Assembly: GCF_006265095.1 (NCBI RefSeq)
Contig: NZ_VCNK01000018.1
Span: forward strand, 124,001-188,000
Reading direction: 5' to 3'
From: Phaeobacter sp. B1627
GTDB taxonomy: Bacteria; Pseudomonadota; Alphaproteobacteria; Rhodobacterales; Rhodobacteraceae
Length of the DNA stretch: 64,000 nt
The first letter of the stretch is position 1. Each line of letters starts with the position of its first letter. Below are positions 1-9,178 of the stretch, in pieces. Made by a program: the position numbers and the translations under genes. The notes under the pieces are model-generated. The model saw only the letters and a list, made by a program, of their open reading frames with translations, made no database searches and was not told where the DNA came from.

Positions 1-244
1 TATCGGGAGAGGCAAGCGGGTTGCGGAGCAGGGACTGAAACACCGCGCCCGACAGGCCCAATCCGGCTCCGATGCTCAGGCCCGCAACCACGCGTGGCAA
101 TCGCAGCTCCCAGATCAGGAAATCGCCATTTGGTCCCGCGATGAGACCGTCCCACAGGGCGTTTGGCCCGAGCCAGATCCGTCCGGCCGCCAGCGACAGG
201 GCCGCAAGCGCCAGCAGGGCACAGATTGCGACGGTCATCCTCAT
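1..244 (-). CDS. FecCD-family iron-siderophore ABC permease, partial
   Basis: This is the N-terminal 81 codons of a second FecCD (BtuC-like) inner-membrane permease; the rest lies beyond the left edge. The start ATG (244-242) overlaps the TGA of the upstream permease (ATGA), so the two are translationally coupled. The visible part has one hydrophobic segment near residues 4-20, then the family signatures LRLPRVVAG and LLRNPLASPD, which mark the loop before the first conserved helices. With the gene at 241-1257 it would form the heterodimeric channel importing the ferric siderophore delivered by the binding protein encoded divergently at 1509. No ATPase gene is visible; it probably follows off the edge. 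Confidence 0.9.
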   Translation of the reverse strand, partial: MRMTVAICALLALAALSLAAGRIWLGPNALWDGLIAGPNGDFLIWELRLPRVVAGLSIGAGLGLSGAVFQSLLRNPLASPD

Positions 245-1257
245 GTTGCGGGCCTCAGGACGCGTGAGAGCAGCACCATGAACGCAGGCCCTCCGATGAC
301 AGCCAGCACAAGGCCGATCGCGATCTCCGAGGGGCGCGCGGCCACCCGCCCCAAGGTGTCGCAGGCCAGCACCATGGCCGCGCCAAGCGGCAAGGCGGCA
401 ACCAGGGTCAGGCCGGTGGCCGAACCGGTCAGACCCCGCACCAGATGCGGGATGATGAGGCCGACAAAGCCGAGCGGCCCGGCCAAAGCGACCGAGCCGC
501 CGGACAGCAATGTCACAGCCAGAAGGGCCGCGGCCGCCGCGCGGGCAGGCCGGGCCCCGAGGCCTGCGGCGACATCGTGGCCGAGGGCAAGGGCGTCCAG
601 ACCTCGGGCCGCAGCGAGCGCCAGCGCGACACCGGCTGCAAACACCGGCAGCAGGCGGGTCAGAGTGTCGAAGGTTGCCTGTCCCAGCGATCCGACCATC
701 CAGAAGCGATAGAGATCGCGGGTCTCCGTATTCAGCAGGACAACGGCGGCCACCATCGACAGGCACAGGCTGCTGATCGCAGTGCCGGCAAGGGGCAGGC
801 GGATCGTCAATGCCCGGTTGTCGGAGGCCTCCTGTCCGCCCGCCAGCGCCCAGACCGCAGCCGCCGACAGCCCCGCACCGATGATCGCCGCAAGAGCGAT
901 GGCAGGCACATCCTGCGGACCAAAGCTCCAGAGCACCGCGACCACCGCCAGCGCCGCCCCGGCATTGACCCCCATCAGACCGGGATCGGCGAGCGGGTTG
1001 CGGGTCAGCCCCTGCATGATCACTCCGGCCCCTGCCAGCGCGGCGCCGCAGATGGCGCCGCTCAGGGCGCGCTGCAGCCGCAATCCGCGCAGGACACCAT
1101 GGAGCGGATCACCGGGGTCAAATGCTGTCAGCGCCTGCCAGAGGGTCGCCACCGGTATCGAGCGCGCGCCAAAGGCCAGCGAGGCCGCAAAGGCCGCGAG
1201 AAAAACACCACAGGACATGGCGAGGATCAGCAGGGGCGAATGGGATCGGATGCGCAT
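241..1257 (-). CDS. FecCD-family iron-siderophore ABC permease
   Basis: A 338-residue polytopic inner-membrane permease of the FecCD/BtuC family, about the usual length, rich in Ala/Leu helices. It has the hallmark loop RNPLADP and the conserved C-terminal GPLGFVGLIIPH segment that contacts the ATPase. I chose the ATG at 1257, giving the sequence MRIRSHSP, because an in-frame extension to 1413 adds 52 residues of Pro/Gly/Ser-rich translated repeat DNA unlike any permease. It overlaps the next permease by 4 bp. Its promoter must lie in the region shared with the divergent binding-protein gene. Role: ferric siderophore uptake across the inner membrane. Confidence 0.93.
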   Translation of the reverse strand: MRIRSHSPLLILAMSCGVFLAAFAASLAFGARSIPVATLWQALTAFDPGDPLHGVLRGLRLQRALSGAICGAALAGAGVIMQGLTRNPLADPGLMGVNAGAALAVVAVLWSFGPQDVPAIALAAIIGAGLSAAAVWALAGGQEASDNRALTIRLPLAGTAISSLCLSMVAAVVLLNTETRDLYRFWMVGSLGQATFDTLTRLLPVFAAGVALALAAARGLDALALGHDVAAGLGARPARAAAAALLAVTLLSGGSVALAGPLGFVGLIIPHLVRGLTGSATGLTLVAALPLGAAMVLACDTLGRVAARPSEIAIGLVLAVIGGPAFMVLLSRVLRPAT

Positions 1258-1508
1258 GAGTTGGCCGGGAACACGGAACGGAACGGGCTTGCACTGCGCT
1301 GGCTGCCCCTGAGTGAACCACTCGGTCTGCGGGGTCAAGGGGCCGCGCGCTTTGGCTGGACTGGACCCCGACCTGACCCCGAGCCGACCCTGACTTGGCC
1401 CCGACCTTCCCAAGACTTGACCCGGGCCCTGCAGGGCGCTAGCCGGATCGGGTTCCCAGCCGCCTGTCCATCCCCGGCCAGGCTGTTCTCCAAGTTGAAG
1501 GAATGACC
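1258..1508. promoter_or_regulatory. divergent intergenic region between permease and binding-protein genes
   Basis: This 251-bp spacer must hold promoters for both directions. Around 1361-1420 it has a degenerate repeat of GACC/CCGA words (several imperfect 11-13-bp units). An AAGGA ribosome-binding site lies at 1498-1502. I found no copy of the GTGAATT-N15-CGT motif seen upstream of the biosynthetic genes, so uptake genes here may use another promoter class. No operator could be assigned with confidence. Confidence 0.35.
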
Positions 1509-2498
1509 ATGCGGGTTTTGCTCACCACACTCCTGATCCTGTTGTTTGCTCCCATCACCCAGGCGGCAGAGTTTCCGGTCCGGATCGTCCACCAGTATGG
1601 GGAGACGGAAATAGCGGCGGAACCCCGGCGGGTGATCTCCGTCGGCTATCATGAGCAGGACTTTCTCTATGCGCTGGGCATTGCGCCGGTGGGTGTCCAT
1701 GAGTGGTTTGGCGGCTATGACTACGCCACCTGGCCCTGGGCAGAACCTGCGCGGCGAGCCCTGGGGGCGGTGCCGGAGGTGCAACATGGCTTTGAGATCG
1801 ATATTGAATGGGTGCTGGCTCAGGAGCCGGACCTGATCGTTGCGACATTTGCGCCGCTGGACGAGCGCAGCTACCGGTTGCTGTCGCGGATCGCGCCTGT
1901 GGTTGCGCCGCCGCTGGGCTATCCCGCATGGGGCGCCCCCTGGGAGGCCGAACTGCGCCTGATCGGGGAGGCGACCGGGCGGTCGACGGCCGCCGAGGAG
2001 ATCATTGATCAGCTGGATCAGCGCCTCGACGACCTGGTGGCGACGCATCCTGAACTGGCCGGACAATCCGGAACCGCGGCGCATTTCTCGGGTGGGCGGA
2101 TTGTTGGCTATCGGCCGAGCGACGGCGCGAACCGGTTGTTGGCGCGCCTTGGGGTCGAAACGCCCGAGACCTTTGAGGAGCTGGCCGGACCGGGGGGGAA
2201 TTTTGGCGTCAGCCCGGAACGGCTCGATCTGTTCGACCTCGATGTGGTGCTTTGGCTGACGGATGAGCCATCGCGGGGCATCATCGAAGGGTTGCCGGGG
2301 TTCGCTGGCTTGCGTCTGTCCCGAGAAGGCCGATCGGTTTGGGCGGATCGGGAGCTGATGGGGGCCATGAGCTTTCAGTCGCCCCTGTCCATAGATTGGG
2401 CGTTGAACCGTCTGGTCCCGGCGCTGGTAGCGGCGGTGGATGGCAAACCTGCGACACTGGGTCAGGAAGTTCAAACTCTGGCTCCTGTGACCCGTTGA
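1509..2498 (+). CDS. periplasmic iron-siderophore binding protein (ABC SBP)
   Basis: A FecB/FhuD-like cluster A-III substrate-binding protein of 329 residues. It has a signal peptide (MRVLLTTLLILLFAPITQAA, cleavage after about residue 20), then the typical PRRVISVGYHEQD first lobe and an EPDLIVATF motif near residue 100, and a second lobe to the C-terminus. Two in-frame ATGs exist at 1503 and 1509. The AAGGA at 1498-1502 abuts the first and is 6 nt from the second, which I prefer. It should capture ferric siderophore in the periplasm for the FecCD permeases transcribed divergently. The TonB receptor follows 177 bp downstream. Confidence 0.92.
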   Translation: MRVLLTTLLILLFAPITQAAEFPVRIVHQYGETEIAAEPRRVISVGYHEQDFLYALGIAPVGVHEWFGGYDYATWPWAEPARRALGAVPEVQHGFEIDIEWVLAQEPDLIVATFAPLDERSYRLLSRIAPVVAPPLGYPAWGAPWEAELRLIGEATGRSTAAEEIIDQLDQRLDDLVATHPELAGQSGTAAHFSGGRIVGYRPSDGANRLLARLGVETPETFEELAGPGGNFGVSPERLDLFDLDVVLWLTDEPSRGIIEGLPGFAGLRLSREGRSVWADRELMGAMSFQSPLSIDWALNRLVPALVAAVDGKPATLGQEVQTLAPVTR

Positions 2499-2675
2499 CC
2501 GCATCGCGCGAGTTTAATAACTGGTACTCAACCGAGGCACAGATCCAATCTCTTACCAAGGCGGCCACCGGGCACATTGCCCGAAATTTTAATTTACGCT
2601 GACTCGGTGCTCTTTTCAGATTTTGTTGTCGAAGGCGAGAACCGCCCGGGTCGGCCAGATTGAGACCGGACCGAA

Positions 2676-4808
2676 ATGAAAATTAGATGCCTATTTGTTC
2701 CCCTCGGGAGCAAACGCATGGTCGCGCTTTTTCTAAGTTCGACCATGCTGTGCCATCCTGCGCTGGCGCAGGATCCCCTGATCCAGTTGCAAGACATCAA
2801 TGTCAGCCAGGCTGAGGAAACACCCATCTCCGGCGGCGATGGGTATCGCGCGTCCGAAACCACAGCGGGTTTCAAAGGTGGCGTGCCTGTCACCGAGGTG
2901 CCACGCTCCGTATCGGTGGTGACGGCGCAGGAAATTGAGGATCGTACCCCGGCGCAGATTGAGGATGCCGTTGCCTATACCCCCGGTCTGAACGCCTCCA
3001 ACTGGGGCGTTGACGATCGCTTCGATCAGTTCATGATCCGCGGCTTTGAAACGGGGTCGACCGGGATCTTCCGGGATGGGTTGATCCAGAAAACCCTCAA
3101 CTTTTCCGGCTTCAAGACCGATCCCTATCTGGCGGAGCGGATCGATGTCCTGCGCGGCCCAAGTGGCGTGATGTATGGCCCCGGCGATGCGGGCGGCATG
3201 ATCAACATCATCACCAAACGCCCCCGCTTTGAGAAATTTGGCGAGGCGCGGTTGCAGTTTGGCTCGCACAATACCGCTCAGGTCGCTGTCGATTTGGGCG
3301 ACCACAATGAAGCGGACACGCTGGCCTGGCGTCTGACGGGCTTGACCCGCAACGGCGGCAATGAAGCGGAGGGCGTGGAGGATGACCGGACCCTCGGCGC
3401 GCTGGCGCTGACATGGGCCCCGACCGACCGCACCGAGGTGACCTTCCTCGGTCACTATCAGGAGGACAGCCTCGCCCCGAACATGTTGCTGCCCGTCGCG
3501 GGCGAGGACTATGCCGCAAGCCTCGGTGCCTTGCCGGAGAGCTTTGTCAACAGTCAGCATGACTTCAACCAGTTCGATACCGAGGGCTGGTCGGTCGGTT
3601 ATCAGGCCCGGCACGAGGTGAACAGCCAACTCAGCCTGCGCCAGAACCTTCGGTACGCGAAGCAGGACACCGAGTATCGCCACCTCTATTTTGGCGGCAT
3701 GGCCAATGCCAACACGATGCAGTTCTGGGATTTCACCGTCTTTGAAGAGGCAACAGTCCTCGCGGTGGATACGCAGGTCGAATATCGCGGGACCTTTGGC
3801 GGCGCTGAGAATACGCTGCTTGCAGGGATCGACTATACCCGGCGGATCCTGGACGGCACTCAGGGGTTTGGCTCCGGCTATCAGATCAGCGTGACCAACC
3901 CGAGCTATGATTTCGGCGTCAGCGATCCGGGCAATTATCTGGACCGCAAGGAGACCGAGGATCAGATCGGGCAGTATGTTCAGAATCACACCCGGTTCAG
4001 CAATGGGGTGACGGTGACTGCAGGGCTGCGCAAAAGCAGGGTGAGCACGGAAACCGAGGACCGTCTCGGCGGCACCATCACCACGCAGGACGATGATGCG
4101 CTGACCGCGTCACTGGGCGCGACCTGGGATCTGGGCAATGGGTTTGTCCCCTACGCAAGCTACGCCGAAGGGTTCACGACAAACATCGGCAGCGCCTTTG
4201 ACGGCAGCCCGTTCAAGCCCACCGAGAGCAAGCAATTCGAGGCCGGGCTGCGCTATCAACCCTCCGGCCGCAACATGCTGTTGTCGGCGGCTGTGTTCGA
4301 CGTGACAAAAACCAACGTTCTGACCACCGATCCCACCAATTCCGGCTTCCAGGTTCAGACCGGTGAAATCCGCCACAAGGGGCTTGAGCTTGAGGCCCGC
4401 GGTCAGGTGACCAACACTCTGGCGGCGATCTTCAGCTATTCCTACATCGATGCGGAGATCACCCAGTCAAACAACGGCGATGCCGGCAACCGGACTGGCA
4501 AAGTTCCGGAGCATCTGGCCGCGCTGTGGCTGGACTATGCCTTTGACGGGCCGATGTCCGGGCTGAAACTGGGCGGTGGTCTGCGCTATGTCGGTGAAAG
4601 CTGGGGCGACAATGCGAATACGCGCCAGGTCGAGGACTACGTTCTTGCCGATCTCTCGGTCAGCTATGCCTGGGATGACTACCGCGTTTCGCTGGGGGTG
4701 ACCAACCTGTTTGACAAGGACTATGCCGCCACCTGCGAAAGCGTGGGCTATGGCTGTATCAGCGGTGAAGGCCGCGAGATCACCTTTGCGCTGAGCCGGA
4801 AGTTCTGA
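2676..4808 (+). CDS. TonB-dependent ferric-siderophore receptor
   Basis: A 710-residue outer-membrane receptor of the FhuA/FoxA/FpvA type. There is a signal peptide ending at HPALAQ, a plug domain at about 60-170 (EVPRSVSVVTAQ, then GFETGSTGIFRDG, then LRGPSGVMYG and GGMINIITKRP), and a 22-strand barrel ending in the terminal Phe of ALSRKF. There is no N-terminal STN signalling domain between the signal peptide and the plug, so it should not signal to a FecR-type anti-sigma. A second in-frame ATG at 2718 has a GGGAG site 7 nt upstream and could be the real start. It is followed by a strong terminator. It imports the ferric form of the siderophore made by the neighbouring NRPS cluster (inference from context). 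Confidence 0.93.
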   Translation: MKIRCLFVPLGSKRMVALFLSSTMLCHPALAQDPLIQLQDINVSQAEETPISGGDGYRASETTAGFKGGVPVTEVPRSVSVVTAQEIEDRTPAQIEDAVAYTPGLNASNWGVDDRFDQFMIRGFETGSTGIFRDGLIQKTLNFSGFKTDPYLAERIDVLRGPSGVMYGPGDAGGMINIITKRPRFEKFGEARLQFGSHNTAQVAVDLGDHNEADTLAWRLTGLTRNGGNEAEGVEDDRTLGALALTWAPTDRTEVTFLGHYQEDSLAPNMLLPVAGEDYAASLGALPESFVNSQHDFNQFDTEGWSVGYQARHEVNSQLSLRQNLRYAKQDTEYRHLYFGGMANANTMQFWDFTVFEEATVLAVDTQVEYRGTFGGAENTLLAGIDYTRRILDGTQGFGSGYQISVTNPSYDFGVSDPGNYLDRKETEDQIGQYVQNHTRFSNGVTVTAGLRKSRVSTETEDRLGGTITTQDDDALTASLGATWDLGNGFVPYASYAEGFTTNIGSAFDGSPFKPTESKQFEAGLRYQPSGRNMLLSAAVFDVTKTNVLTTDPTNSGFQVQTGEIRHKGLELEARGQVTNTLAAIFSYSYIDAEITQSNNGDAGNRTGKVPEHLAALWLDYAFDGPMSGLKLGGGLRYVGESWGDNANTRQVEDYVLADLSVSYAWDDYRVSLGVTNLFDKDYAATCESVGYGCISGEGREITFALSRKF

Positions 4809-4841
4809 AGGTCCTGACGGACCGGCAGCGAGTCAAATGAG

Positions 4842-4871
4842 AACGGGCCGGAGAATACTCCGGCCCGTTTT
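4842..4871. terminator. Rho-independent terminator after the TonB receptor
   Basis: A perfect 12-bp stem (AACGGGCCGGAG pairing with CTCCGGCCCGTT) around an AATA loop, followed by TTTT. It separates the plus-strand receptor from the convergent NRPS gene. Confidence 0.85.
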
Positions 4872-4936
4872 CGTGTGTGCCGTTTTGCCTGGGTCTGACC
4901 TGAGACGGTCAAAGCATGCGGGCCAAGCCATGCCGG

Positions 4937-7900
4937 TCACAGAGCGAAGGCGCGCTCCAGATCCTGCCGGAACTGTTCATGAAACAGCCGGTCGCCAATG
5001 ATATGCAGATGGTTGGTGCCGGGCACCACCGCAGAGGGTCTGGCCTGTGAGGAATAGCGCCGCCAATCCACCAGATTGAGCCCCCGGCTGAGGCTGTCGC
5101 CTGCGCTGTAGGAGGTGACGGGCACCTGCAGCGTTTCCAGCTGATACCGGCGAAACACCAGCGCGTTGTCAATCAATACCCAAAAGGTGTGTTCACGGCT
5201 GGAAACCTCTGGCCCGTCAAAGGGCAACGGGTCTGCTTCATTGCCGATAAAGCGCAGGAACTGGTCATAGCACAGCCGGTCCATTGCTCCGATGAGCGAG
5301 TCCCACTGCGGCCGCATCCGTGTTTTGGCAAGCCATGCGTGCAGTTCCGCTTCGAGCGCCTGCCGCTCGCCCGCCGCGAATTCCGGCTCCGCGCCGGGCG
5401 CGAAATCGCGGCCGAGGTCGCAGACGTCGACCATGCCGATCATGCCGATCTCCGTCTCAGCCTGCAATTGCCGCGCCGCTTCCCATGCGAGCAACCCACC
5501 CCAGCTCCAGCCGAGGAAGGCACAGGGGCGGCCTGCGCTTTCCCTGCGGATATGCTCCACATAGGGGGCAACGACGTCGGACACCGACACATTCAGGTGT
5601 TTCTCCTCGTTGAGGGAATGGCAGAGAAACCCGGTGACGGGCTGATCCTCGCCCAGATGGGCCGTCAGGCGCATATACTCGCGGGTGGAAACCAAAAGCC
5701 CCGGGAAGCAATAGAGCATCGGCCGCGATCCCGTGCCCCGCAGGGCGATCGCCTGCCGCCCGGTGGCGCTGCCCGAGTCAATCCGGCGCGCCAGCGCCCG
5801 GGCGGTCGGGGCATCAAAGAGATCGGCGATGGTCAGGGGCGTGTCCGGCCAGCGCCTCCGCATCAGTGCCAGAACTTTCAGCGCGGTCAGGGACTTGCCG
5901 CCCATATCAAAGAAATCGTCAGTGACGCCCATTTCCGGGTTGCCGATTTCCCGCCGCCAGATGTTCAGGATGCCTGCCTCCGTCTCTCCTTCGGGGGCGA
6001 CACCGGCCGATGTGCGACGGCGGGCCCCGGGCATGGGCAAGGCTGCGCGGTCCAGTTTCGCATTCGGATTGGTGGGCATCCGGTCCATAACGACAATGGC
6101 CGAGGGCACCATATGCTTCGGCAGCCGGGCTTCGAGGGCCCGCAGCAGGTCCTCTTCACGCACCGTTTCCGGGGCCACGGCGTAGCCGATCAGACGTTTG
6201 TCTTCGCCCTCGCCGCGCAGCAGAACCAGCGCCTCCGAGACACCGGGATGCTCCAGCAAGGCGGCCTCGATCTCGCCCGGCTCGATCCGATAGCCGTTCA
6301 GCTTGACCTGCAGGTCAACGCGGCCGAGAAACTCAATGGTGCCGTCTTCGCGCCAGCGACCGAGGTCGCCGGACCGGTAGAGGCGGGCCCCTTCGCGGCC
6401 GTCCAGCGCAGGGGCAAAAGGGTCGGGGATGAAGCGCTCTGCGGTGGTGCCAGGGCGATTGACATAGCCGCGCGCAACCCCTTCGCCGCCCAGATGGATT
6501 TCGCCAACAACGCCGATCGGGCAGGGCATCATCCGACTGTCCAGCACATAGGCGCGCCGATTTCCCACCGCGCGGCCCAGCGGTGCATAGGCGCCGTCAA
6601 ACCGGGTTCCGGCCCGGACCTTCCAGACCATCGGCGTCATGATCGTCTCTGTCGGCCCATAGCCATTGATCAGCAACGGCGCCCGCAATTCCCGCGACAG
6701 CAGGTCAAATGTGGTCTGCGCCAGCCCCTCGCCGCCAAAGGAGTAGAGACGCATGTCCGGGGCTTCGCCGGTCTGTTCGGCCCATTCCGCCAGTTGCTGC
6801 AGATAGGTGGTCGGGATCGAGGCATTGTTGCAGCCATATTTGCGCATCGCCTCAAAGGTCTGCTCCGGTGTCCAGAGCGGCCCGTCGGGGATCACCGCCG
6901 ACCCGCCCATCATCAGCGGGTTCATCCAGCGTTCGTGGCCGCCATCCGAGGAAAACGGAAGAAACGGCAATTCGCAGCTCTCGCTGCTCATCTCATAGAC
7001 CCGCGCGGTGTCCTGCAGGTGATTGCTCAGCGGGCCATGCTCGACCGCGACCCCCTTGGGTTTGCCGGTGGAGCCGGAAGTATACATGATATAGGCCATC
7101 TGATCCGGGTGGATCGTCACCAGCGGGTCAGTCTCCGGGCTGCCGGCACCGGGATCATCGTCCAGACACAGCACAGAGGCATCGATGCCATCGGGAAGCC
7201 GATCAAGGTAGCTCCGCCGGGTGATCACCACCTGCACGCCGCCGTCGGATAAAATATGGTGATTGCGGCTTTCGGGATGGTCGGGTTCGACCGGAATATA
7301 GGCGCCGCCTGCCTTGAGAGTGGCGAGTATGGCCATCACCGCCTCTATGCCGCGCTCCACCATGATGGCGACGGGGACTTCGGCGCCGACGCCCTGCGCG
7401 ATCAGGCTATGGGCGAGGCGGTTGCTGGCGCGGTTCAGTTTGTCGTGGCTCCAGATGCGGCCCGCGCAGATCAGCGCTGTCTTGTCCGGGCTCTGCCGGG
7501 CGTGATCGGCGATGATTTCATGCACCGCACGGGGATCATTGGCGGTCTGGTCTTCATAGGGGGCGGACAACAGGTCCAGCTCATCCGGGGCGACAAGCGC
7601 GATCCTGTCCGCAGCCAGGTCAGGCGTGTCCAGACCAGAGGCCAGAACCCGTGTCACATGCATCAGCAACCGGTCGATCAGATTGGGTTCGAACAGGCCG
7701 CGTGCGTAATTCGCCCGCAGTTCCAGCTTGCCATCGGCGCGACTTGCGGACAGCAGGCATTCACCCCGCGCCGCCGGTTGTGCAATATCAAGACGCCGGA
7801 CGCCGTCGGGCAGGGCGGGCGTTTCAAGGACATGCAGGGTGATGGCGCCCAGCACATGCCGGTCGGCACCGTCACGCCGCAGCATATCCTGGACCAGAAC

Positions 7901-8899
7901 CTCCGAGGGCAGCGCCTGCGCGCGCGCCTCAGCCAACGCGCGTCCGGTTTCCGCCAGCGCCGCGCCAAAGGGATCCCCGAGCTGCAGGGTGAGGCACAGG
8001 GGCAGGATATCCTCGCTGCGCCGGGGGCTGCCGATGTGCTGCTCTCCGATGGCGAACCGCAGCCTGTTCTGGCCGGTGTAGCGTGCGAGCACCACGCCAA
8101 GCGCGGCGGCGATCAGAACCTCCAGCGGCTGCTCGTGTTGGTCCAGACCTGCGGTCGTTGCGGTGTCCACAATCCGGCAGGCGGTGCCGCGTTCGGGATC
8201 CTCGGTGCCGTTGTAGCGATGGGGCAGCCGGGCATTCAGCACCGTTTCATCGCTCAGCAGCGGGCGCCAATACTCAAGCCGGCCGCGCTGATCTTCCGAG
8301 GACAGCGGGATCGGGACAGGGAGCAGCGGTGACGCCAGCGGCCCGTCCTGCGATGCTGCGGTATCCTGCAGGGCAGCGAAACCCTGCAGGGCAGCGCCGA
8401 GGGCGACCGCGATGGTGTTCAGGACACCGGGGTCCGCTATTGACGGATGCAGCGCGACCGCAAAGCGGTGCGTTTGATGGGCGGCGTCGGCCGGGGCGAC
8501 AAGCATCATCGCCAGCGCGCCGCCGGTCATATCAAACTTGGCTCTCTTCAGGCGGTGTTCCACCTCGTCGACGGGGCATACGACCAAAGCGATCCGGTCG
8601 CCGTCGTCCTGAGAGCGAAAGATCTCTCCGCCCGCGCGCCGGTGCAGGCGGGCCGCAAAGACCGGGTGATCGGCCAGCACCCTCTCGGCCGCCTGGCGCA
8701 ATTGTCCGAACTGCCAGGCAGAGCCGATCTCCAGATGGAGGAGCTGGATGGAATACGGGGCCAGTTGCCCCACCTGATCATGGGCGCATATCTGTTTCTC
8801 GCCGGGGGTGAGGGGGATCAACTCAGCGGCGTTTCGGGTCTGATGTGCTTGGCCGGCCGACGGGACCCGGCGCGCTTCGAGGTCGGTTTCGGTGGTCAT
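4937..8899 (-). CDS. single-module siderophore NRPS (C*-A-PCP-TE)
   Basis: 1320 residues, EntF/VbsS-like architecture. A condensation-like domain spans about 26-440. Its HHxxxDG motif is degenerate: His151 and Asp156 remain, but the second His is Pro152 and the Gly is Pro157. The adenylation domain spans about 455-955: TSGSTGKPKG at 607-616, NGYGPTE at 745-751, YRSGDLGRW at 841-849 and NAKLDR at 946-951. The carrier domain has phosphopantetheine Ser1003 in DMGGKSL. The thioesterase spans about 1058-1318 with nucleophile Ser1132 in GWSWG and a likely His at 1297. The A domain has SSDGGHERW around residue 655, as in pyoverdine-type synthetases, giving a specificity code that starts D-G-E. One module plus TE implies iterative assembly and release as a (macro)lactone or cyclic oligomer of an N-acyl-N-hydroxy amino acid (inference). 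It overlaps the MbtH-like gene by 4 bp. Confidence 0.93.
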   Translation of the reverse strand: MTTETDLEARRVPSAGQAHQTRNAAELIPLTPGEKQICAHDQVGQLAPYSIQLLHLEIGSAWQFGQLRQAAERVLADHPVFAARLHRRAGGEIFRSQDDGDRIALVVCPVDEVEHRLKRAKFDMTGGALAMMLVAPADAAHQTHRFAVALHPSIADPGVLNTIAVALGAALQGFAALQDTAASQDGPLASPLLPVPIPLSSEDQRGRLEYWRPLLSDETVLNARLPHRYNGTEDPERGTACRIVDTATTAGLDQHEQPLEVLIAAALGVVLARYTGQNRLRFAIGEQHIGSPRRSEDILPLCLTLQLGDPFGAALAETGRALAEARAQALPSEVLVQDMLRRDGADRHVLGAITLHVLETPALPDGVRRLDIAQPAARGECLLSASRADGKLELRANYARGLFEPNLIDRLLMHVTRVLASGLDTPDLAADRIALVAPDELDLLSAPYEDQTANDPRAVHEIIADHARQSPDKTALICAGRIWSHDKLNRASNRLAHSLIAQGVGAEVPVAIMVERGIEAVMAILATLKAGGAYIPVEPDHPESRNHHILSDGGVQVVITRRSYLDRLPDGIDASVLCLDDDPGAGSPETDPLVTIHPDQMAYIMYTSGSTGKPKGVAVEHGPLSNHLQDTARVYEMSSESCELPFLPFSSDGGHERWMNPLMMGGSAVIPDGPLWTPEQTFEAMRKYGCNNASIPTTYLQQLAEWAEQTGEAPDMRLYSFGGEGLAQTTFDLLSRELRAPLLINGYGPTETIMTPMVWKVRAGTRFDGAYAPLGRAVGNRRAYVLDSRMMPCPIGVVGEIHLGGEGVARGYVNRPGTTAERFIPDPFAPALDGREGARLYRSGDLGRWREDGTIEFLGRVDLQVKLNGYRIEPGEIEAALLEHPGVSEALVLLRGEGEDKRLIGYAVAPETVREEDLLRALEARLPKHMVPSAIVVMDRMPTNPNAKLDRAALPMPGARRRTSAGVAPEGETEAGILNIWRREIGNPEMGVTDDFFDMGGKSLTALKVLALMRRRWPDTPLTIADLFDAPTARALARRIDSGSATGRQAIALRGTGSRPMLYCFPGLLVSTREYMRLTAHLGEDQPVTGFLCHSLNEEKHLNVSVSDVVAPYVEHIRRESAGRPCAFLGWSWGGLLAWEAARQLQAETEIGMIGMVDVCDLGRDFAPGAEPEFAAGERQALEAELHAWLAKTRMRPQWDSLIGAMDRLCYDQFLRFIGNEADPLPFDGPEVSSREHTFWVLIDNALVFRRYQLETLQVPVTSYSAGDSLSRGLNLVDWRRYSSQARPSAVVPGTNHLHIIGDRLFHEQFRQDLERAFAL

Positions 8900-9093
8900 G
8901 CCATCGCCTCCTTCAGGGCAATCGGGCGCGGATCGCTCCAGCGGGTCTCCAGATCAGCAAGGCAGTCCTCGTGACGGGCGGCGGCGCCTTTGGCCGTCCA
9001 TCCCTGCGGGACCGGCAAGTCCGCAGGCCAGACGGACCAGCGTCCTTCGGTGTTCACTACGCAAAGCCACAGGCCAACATCGGGTGAGGTCAT
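8896..9093 (-). CDS. MbtH-like NRPS accessory protein
   Basis: A 65-residue protein with the MbtH signature: VVNTEGRWSVWP, then VPQGW, then CLADLETRWSDPRP. MbtH-like proteins bind NRPS adenylation domains and are often needed for their folding or activity. It lies directly upstream of the NRPS and its stop overlaps the NRPS start (ATGA). A longer start at 9105 is possible. I prefer 9093 because the protein then begins MTSP, aligning with the usual MTNPF start, and GGAG sits 6 nt upstream. The candidate promoter at 9151-9124 would leave only a very short leader. Confidence 0.9.
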   Translation of the reverse strand: MTSPDVGLWLCVVNTEGRWSVWPADLPVPQGWTAKGAAARHEDCLADLETRWSDPRPIALKEAMA

Positions 9094-9123
9094 CAGAATC
9101 TCCATCAGAGTCTTGTCCCCTGC

Positions 9124-9151
9124 AAGACGCAGGCCGCACGGCGGAATTCAC
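9124..9151 (-). promoter_or_regulatory. candidate ECF-sigma promoter for mbtH-like/NRPS
   Basis: Read on the minus strand: GTGAATT (9151-9145), exactly 15 nt, then CGTCTT (9129-9124). The same elements and spacing occur at 9179-9206 and 13001-13028, upstream of the other two siderophore operons. The layout resembles PvdS/RpoI-type iron-starvation promoters (an AAT-rich -35 and a CGT -10). Assignment to the sigma factor at 15698 is inference. Confidence 0.6.
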
Positions 9152-9178
9152 CTCCCGCCAAATAAAGTTTCTGCGGAT

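Noticed and set aside
1258-1413. N-terminal extension of the FecCD permease to 1413
   Set aside because: The added 52 residues are Pro/Gly/Ser-rich translation of a degenerate repeat, and the permease family starts at the first hydrophobic helix.
2582-2616. Possible fourth ECF promoter upstream of the TonB receptor
   Set aside because: The AATT words there give CTCTTT at 15-nt spacing or CGGTGC at 16-nt spacing; neither matches GTGAATT-N15-CGT well enough to list.
5189-7252. A 687-codon plus-strand open frame opposite the NRPS
   Set aside because: Shadow of the adenylation and thioesterase coding sequence; no ribosome-binding site and no protein-like pattern.
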